NCBI GenBank assembly: GCA_900073065.1
Contig: FJOG01000010.1
Coordinates: 1,277,423 to 1,341,422 of the forward strand
DNA from: Phialocephala subalpina
Taxonomy: Eukaryota > Ascomycota > Leotiomycetes > Helotiales > Mollisiaceae
Length of the DNA stretch: 64,000 bases
Direction: 5' to 3'
Shown here: piece after piece, positions 59,472-64,000 of the stretch
Numbering within the stretch: position 1 is the stretch's first letter
Layout: each line of letters begins with the position of its first letter
The notes under the pieces: model-generated
The model's database searches: none
Told to the model about the DNA's origin: nothing
Seen by the model: only the letters and a program-made list of their open reading frames with translations
Translations under genes and position numbers: made by a program

Positions 59472-59928
59472 TAAGCAAATTAATGAAATGGAAAACTGGG
59501 AAAGAGCGAAACAGAACCTGGGGTCAAGCCATCTGGCAACAGAAGTTTATATCTAAATGTCCCAAACCGAGGTCGAACACTTGAACAAAGCCATACCATG
59601 TTCGGTCCGCAAGTCTACCTTCCGAGAACAAAAGCACGGCGGGGAAAGGTCAAATTAATATGGAAGGGAAAACTTTTAACCTTATATCCCCTCGCCAAGA
59701 TTAACTGAACCCCGCATCGGCCCGCATCCCGAACTCCCCCTTTTCTTAAGCGAGCCAGTGATCAGTTTGGGTTTCGGTACACTTGCTGCCCAGTTTGCTC
59801 TCCAAAAGTAATAAGAAGGTCCACGGAGAACGTCTTGCATTGAACTGAATCTGATTTCCAACTTCAACAACGCTTGCATCGACATCCCATTTTTCACCTC
59901 GGCCTCATCTCAATTCTCCCAATGTCAC

Positions 59929-60870
59929 TCACTTGTGCTTCTCCTGATCCGCCTTCTGCCCCTTCATAACCCAATTCGAATGACGCTTTGCATACTCCTC
60001 CTCTCCCTCCTTACTCTTCATCCTCTCCTTCATCTCAAACTTCTCTGGAACATCTAACCCCTTCTTCACAGCCGGCCTCTCATTAATCCTCTCCAGCCAC
60101 TTCTTCAACTCCGGGAAATCATCAAGAGGAACACCCGCCCACTCAGCCCAGTTGATCCACGAAAAACAAGCCAGATCAGCAATCGTACACCGATCCCCAA
60201 CGACCCACGGCCCATTCCCATCACTCAACCCACTCGTCCCTCCAGCAATACTTGCCTTCGTCCCAGCAGCCGTCACATTACTTCCTTTTTGCTCTACCAA
60301 CCTATCCTCAAGCACCTTATAAAGTCTCTTCGTCTATTCCCATAATCAGTATACCTTTCCTTGATACGGAGAAGAAAGGCAAGTACCTCAGTCTGATACC
60401 TCTCAACAGCATAATCAATCTTCTCCGGCGCATACCGAAAAAAGTGATTCGCCTGCCCTTGCATAGGTCCAATGCCCGATTGCATCCACGTCAACCACTC
60501 CACCACTTCCCAATACTTATCAGTATCAAACGGATAACCAATCCTCCCCTCCGGATCATATTTCCGACACAAATACAACATTATCGCCATCCCCTCAAAC
60601 ACCCTCTTCTCTTGGCCATTTCCATCACGTTTCGGTGTCCTGTCAATAATCCCCGGGATTCTGCCGTTCGCTGCCTGCGCGTCAGTGCCTTCTGCTGAAG
60701 TAGGGTAGGGAGGATCCAAGAGATAAGGGGGAATACGGTTAATTTTCAAGTACCAATCTTCTTTTTAGACGTTTTGGGAGATATCAACATGCTTCGCGTC
60801 ATATCCCAAGCCCAACTCCTACAGTGTAATCGAAATCTTCTGTCCGTTCGGTGTTCCCGCCGTATATAAC
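59929..60870 (-). pseudogene. Glutathione S-transferase, Ure2/GstB-like, with stops
   Basis: Exons 60737-60870, 60387-60670 and 59929-60333 join through GT-AG introns. The first splice restores KINPNGRIPGIIDR, the cis-Pro loop of the thioredoxin fold. The N-terminal segment reads LYTAGTPNGQKISITL. The C-terminal helical domain contains VVEWLTWMQSGIGPMQGQA and DRCTIADLACFSWI (N-capping box with Asp), then FPELKKWLERINERPAV. The family conjugates glutathione to electrophiles. Two in-frame stops lie in the first exon: TAG at 60819-60821 inside ITL-ELGLGYDAKHV and TAA at 60765-60767 inside SQNV-KEDWYLKIN, where relatives have Glu/Gln and Gln. The start exon upstream of 60870 was not identified. 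Downstream exons are intact. Confidence 0.85.
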
Positions 60871-62005
60871 CTATTCAATCGACCTCTTGTCAACCATCCA
60901 TTTTCCGTAAGGATTTGAGTGGAAAATAAGTTACGAGACAGCAAAGTAATAAAATTAAATGATTAGCAGGCAACCCAAGAGACAGACAGAGGAGACAAAA
61001 ATATGGGAAAAGAGGAAAACATGCGTGATGTCTGTTTTTGGGACATTTACCGCCATCTTGATTTCAGGTAGGTAAGTGAGATACGGTGAAGATGGATGCT
61101 TGTGAACAGGTAAAAGAAGTGAGGTTCAAAATAAAGTTGATGTACGATGATGATGCCGAACACCACGCCAGGAGAGGGGCTCATGACGTATCGCCATTTC
61201 CTCGGAGGTGAACCCCTAGATCACCAATGGGGCCCTAGACTTAAGAAAAAGCCCCGCAGGGGAAGCTTTAATAGTGATCAAATATTTGTATGGGCTGAGA
61301 GATGGGACGAAGAGAAGGAGTATGTGAAGAGCAGTGGATGAGTTTAGATATTTCAATTCAGGTACCAGTATAACAATCACAGAAGTTGAGTGAGTCGCTC
61401 GCACGCAATCAACCATTTGCACCCGGCTCCCGTCAACCAGAGCTCTCTCTCACTTTCCGAAATTACTCGTGTCACAAGACACGCACACACATCCAGCCGA
61501 TTTCAAACGATAGCAAGGGTATAGATATCAAAGCAGCAATCCCACCCAGCTTAGCAGCCAACAAAGCCAACCCTAATCCAACCCATCCCAATCGCATACG
61601 CAAGCCCACCCATATCAATCCGATCCAATCCAGAACCAAATCAAACAAGAGGTTAAAAAAATCAAAAATCCGGTCTTCCTCCCAATGCAGCCTCGAACGA
61701 ACGCAGAGGTACAGGGCTAAATATGCATGCATGCAAAAACGACAATGCTTGAAACGAATGGTATATAAAATGAATTGAAGCAAGCAAAAGTATCAAAGTC
61801 CCCCAAACTCCCAGCAATGCCGACGCTGTCCCACCTACATACACCACATCCAAGTCGTGCAATCGTAAGCGGGAGCGCGTCAATCATTTCGTATATGGCC
61901 GTAACGTCGTGGCGTATATAAAAACGCGGGTATCTTCTGAAGAATGTGTATATACAGTACACAAAATCTGATCCGACCAATGAAGAGGGGTATACGCAAC
62001 GAGCC
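60871..62005. other. Intergenic / 3' UTR of the C2H2 gene
   Basis: No supported gene; overlapping frames on both strands near 61390-61880 reflect repeated AACCCA/CCAATCC words. Probably contains the long 3' UTR of the regulator. Confidence 0.4.
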
Positions 62006-64000
62006 TTAATAAGCTGTTGTCGCATTTTCCTCACTTGTAGCTACTGCTACTAGAGCTTCGAGTCTGAGCATATCACCCGACGATTTGGGGATCTGCTGTT
62101 GGTGTTGTTGCACCCGTCCCTGAGGATTTCCAGGCGCATAGGTGTAAGACGGATCTGCGCCATTTTGGGGTGGGTATGGGGCATATCCGTTGGCCTGCAT
62201 GGCCCTAGGATCGTGCTGAGGTGGGATGTTTCCATTCCTGTTCTCCACCCACCCGTTGGAGTGAACGATGCCAGGATTGTATTCAACGACATTTGAGCTA
62301 CTTGGTGTTCCGGGAATTCCACCTTCAGAACCACTTGAGTCGGCAGGAGAAGTTCGTTGTACGGGTTGTGATGGCACAACCGGTCCATGATACCACCCCA
62401 TGCGCTTTGCTTCTCTTGGGGTGACTGGAGCAGGAGGAGCACTAACACGATGCTGCTGATAAGCCCCGCCGCTTGTCTGGGGTCTCACAGAGTACGCCGA
62501 CTCCTCAAAACGGACTGCGGGCTGTGCTCGGCTTTGTTCAGCTTGAGCTTGGACTGCGCGGTGTGCATCTGCGGCCCAAGAGCTTGCTGCATCAGTGGGA
62601 GGGGTGCCTTGAGAAAGATCCAGACGGTTCATGTTCCGGTTGATACCCTGGTCCCAATGTTGACTTCTCGGTCTCTCTTGGTACTGCTCAGGTGGAGCCA
62701 CAGGAACTCGACTTGGCGTATCGATCATCATCGGGCTGGGCTGACGACGAACAGGAGTGGTTGGCCTGGGAAGTGGATCGAAACTCTCGATACCCGGCAG
62801 GCGCATCGATTGAAGTGGAGGGGCGTTGCTTGGAAGTACAGTTGGAGCCGCAGGTGGTGGACCATTAGAATAGTAGTTCGGCGTTGTTACCTGTTGGAGA
62901 CGGCTTGTGAAGCCAGAATCGAAGGTGGCAGAACGTGAATCTGGGTGCCACGTCCTACGTCTCCACGCTTCATCCGCAGCACTCGACATTGACTCTCGCC
63001 GTGACCATGTAGACCCGCTGGTAGAAGTTGTTGGACTCGAAATCATGCTGCCCGATGGTGAATAGGTTCCCGCATTACCCGGAGCCATGCCGAGGGCTGG
63101 TGGACCGTACGAGTTTCCATGTGGTGACTGGAAAGGATTGTTGACTGATGGAACTGAAAGTCTGCGGCCTGGAGTCCGATGACCATAGATGTTAGTGCTG
63201 TTGGTGCGAGAGTGTGATGAGATTGGCGACTGCATGCCGGATCCCCAGCGAGGACTGTTCTGGCCAGTCGAGAAGGTTGCCGACGTAGGGGTACTGAAGC
63301 CGCCAGGGGAATGGGGACGGAATTGGTACTGACCAGATGGGCTGTCTGGTCGTGTATAGATCTCTTGAGAAAACCGTTGTCGCTCTCCACCAGCCATGAC
63401 TAATGGTGCAGGTCTTCGTCTCATGTCGCCTGGTTGACTGTAGACTGAGCTGATCGAACCGATACTCGATGTGGACAATGAGTTCCGCTGGTGGCCTCTG
63501 ATCTGACCAGTCTGGCTGCCAGTCGTGCCTGCTCTCGATCGACTTCCCGGGGTCCTGACCCTATCCGTCCGAACTTGTCTTTGAAATCGAGTACCTGTAG
63601 CTGCTAGTGAATCTTGTGGTATTTCCTCGTTTTGGTGCACGGTCTGGGCGTGTTGGCGCAAATTATCAAGTCGCGAGAATCGTCGCGAACAATGACATTG
63701 AAAAGGACGTTCACCAGTGTGTTTCCTATCAAAGTCAGCAAGCATATTCAAGTATTTCCTCGTCGCAAAATCCGCTTACCTGATATGCCGAGCAAGATGC
63801 TCACTTCGCGTGAAGCTGAGGTTGCATGGTGGATAATCTTGACAGAAGAATCGCTGTGCTTTCGTCTTCTTCTTAGATGACCTTGTTCCATCAGCGTTCA
63901 CGCTTGCATCATCATCAGATCCCTCTTCTCCATCGGAATCGCCCATTTCCACATCATCCGAGTCCCGAGACTTGGCAGAATATTGAGAATTTCCTCGATT
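62006..64000 (-). CDS. C2H2 zinc-finger regulator, Usv1/DvrA-like, 5' end outside window
   Basis: Nuclear transcription factor; exon 63780->64000 and exon 62006-63725 joined by a 54-nt GT-AG intron that splits the finger linker. Two C2H2 fingers are seen: [20 protein letters not shown] then [16 protein letters not shown], and [41 protein letters not shown] with [15 protein letters not shown] is characteristic of the yeast Usv1/Rgm1 and Aspergillus DvrA/UsvA group, involved in stress, carbon use and wall biology. The remaining 560 residues are low-complexity Ser/Pro/Gln-rich, ending [20 protein letters not shown], a short helical C-terminus. An acidic stretch ([13 protein letters not shown]) precedes the fingers. 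The gene is intact as far as seen. Confidence 0.9.

Noticed and set aside
11745..60821. Reassignment of TAA/TAG to Gln as an alternative nuclear code
   Set aside because: Long intact genes (tps2, HET, C2H2, MFS) contain no internal TAR codons and end at TAA/TAG/TGA, so the stops are mutations.
61386..61883. Frames on both strands with hydrophobic or Pro/Asn-rich content
   Set aside because: They arise from repeated CCAATCC-like words in the 3' UTR region of the C2H2 gene.
1..64000. CRISPR arrays, rRNA genes or bacterial operons
   Set aside because: No regularly spaced repeats or rRNA signatures were seen; the window is fungal nuclear DNA.

Overview
The window is nuclear DNA of a filamentous ascomycete (Pezizomycotina). 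The evidence is short introns (about 45-75 nt, GT-AG with one GC-AG), fungus-specific families (Zn(II)2Cys6 and Usv1-type C2H2 regulators, HET domain, fungal STAND/NLR proteins, Tps2-type trehalose enzyme) and a sharp split between GC-balanced gene DNA and very AT-rich, gene-free DNA holding transposons decayed in the way repeat-induced point mutation (RIP) does. The species cannot be fixed from sequence alone; a helotialean or related AT-compartment genome would fit.

Layout. 1-2.6 kb: 5' part of a NACHT NLR-like gene (minus). 4.0-12.1 kb: a compact group of an MFS transporter, a Zn(II)2Cys6 regulator, a divergently transcribed short-chain dehydrogenase, an EthD-fold protein and an aryl-alcohol-dehydrogenase-type aldo-keto reductase that is now broken. 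It looks like a small catabolic or secondary-metabolite cluster, and two intergenic sites share a GGCCGAAAT(A/T)TTTCG palindrome. 12.8-13.8 kb: a decayed F-box gene. 16.5-19.5 kb: an intact Tps2-type trehalose-6-phosphate phosphatase. 19.95-20.4 kb: a small AT island. 22-33 kb: a 56-residue Cys/His-rich microprotein, a disordered acidic/Gln-rich protein interrupted by an assembly gap, a GPI-type fasciclin protein, two small hypothetical genes, and an ankyrin/STAND-type protein with a probable frameshift.

34.1-46.4 kb is an AT-rich block containing a second gap and an 8.6-kb Ty3/gypsy chromovirus relic with both LTRs. The 5' LTR was itself interrupted by a 350-bp solo-LTR-like insert with a perfect 5-bp target duplication. 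46.4-54.2 kb alternates gene islands (a gene remnant, an intact HET gene, a HET 3' remnant) with AT-rich DNA, and ends in a complete but dead 1.35-kb Tc1/mariner element with TA target sites and 17-bp perfect terminal repeats.

54.2-64 kb returns to gene-type DNA: an 84-residue and a 188-residue hypothetical protein, a secreted CE1-type esterase, a glutathione S-transferase relic with stop codons, and the 3' part of a Usv1/DvrA-like C2H2 regulator running off the right edge.

How parts work together. Three allorecognition or NLR-type genes plus one HET remnant lie next to AT-rich transposon DNA, a setting expected to drive their turnover. Premature TAA/TAG codons at positions expected to encode Gln recur in otherwise well-conserved single-copy-looking genes (AKR, GST, the 46.8-kb remnant). 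They fit CpA-to-TpA change reaching beyond the repeats. No RNA genes or CRISPR arrays were found.
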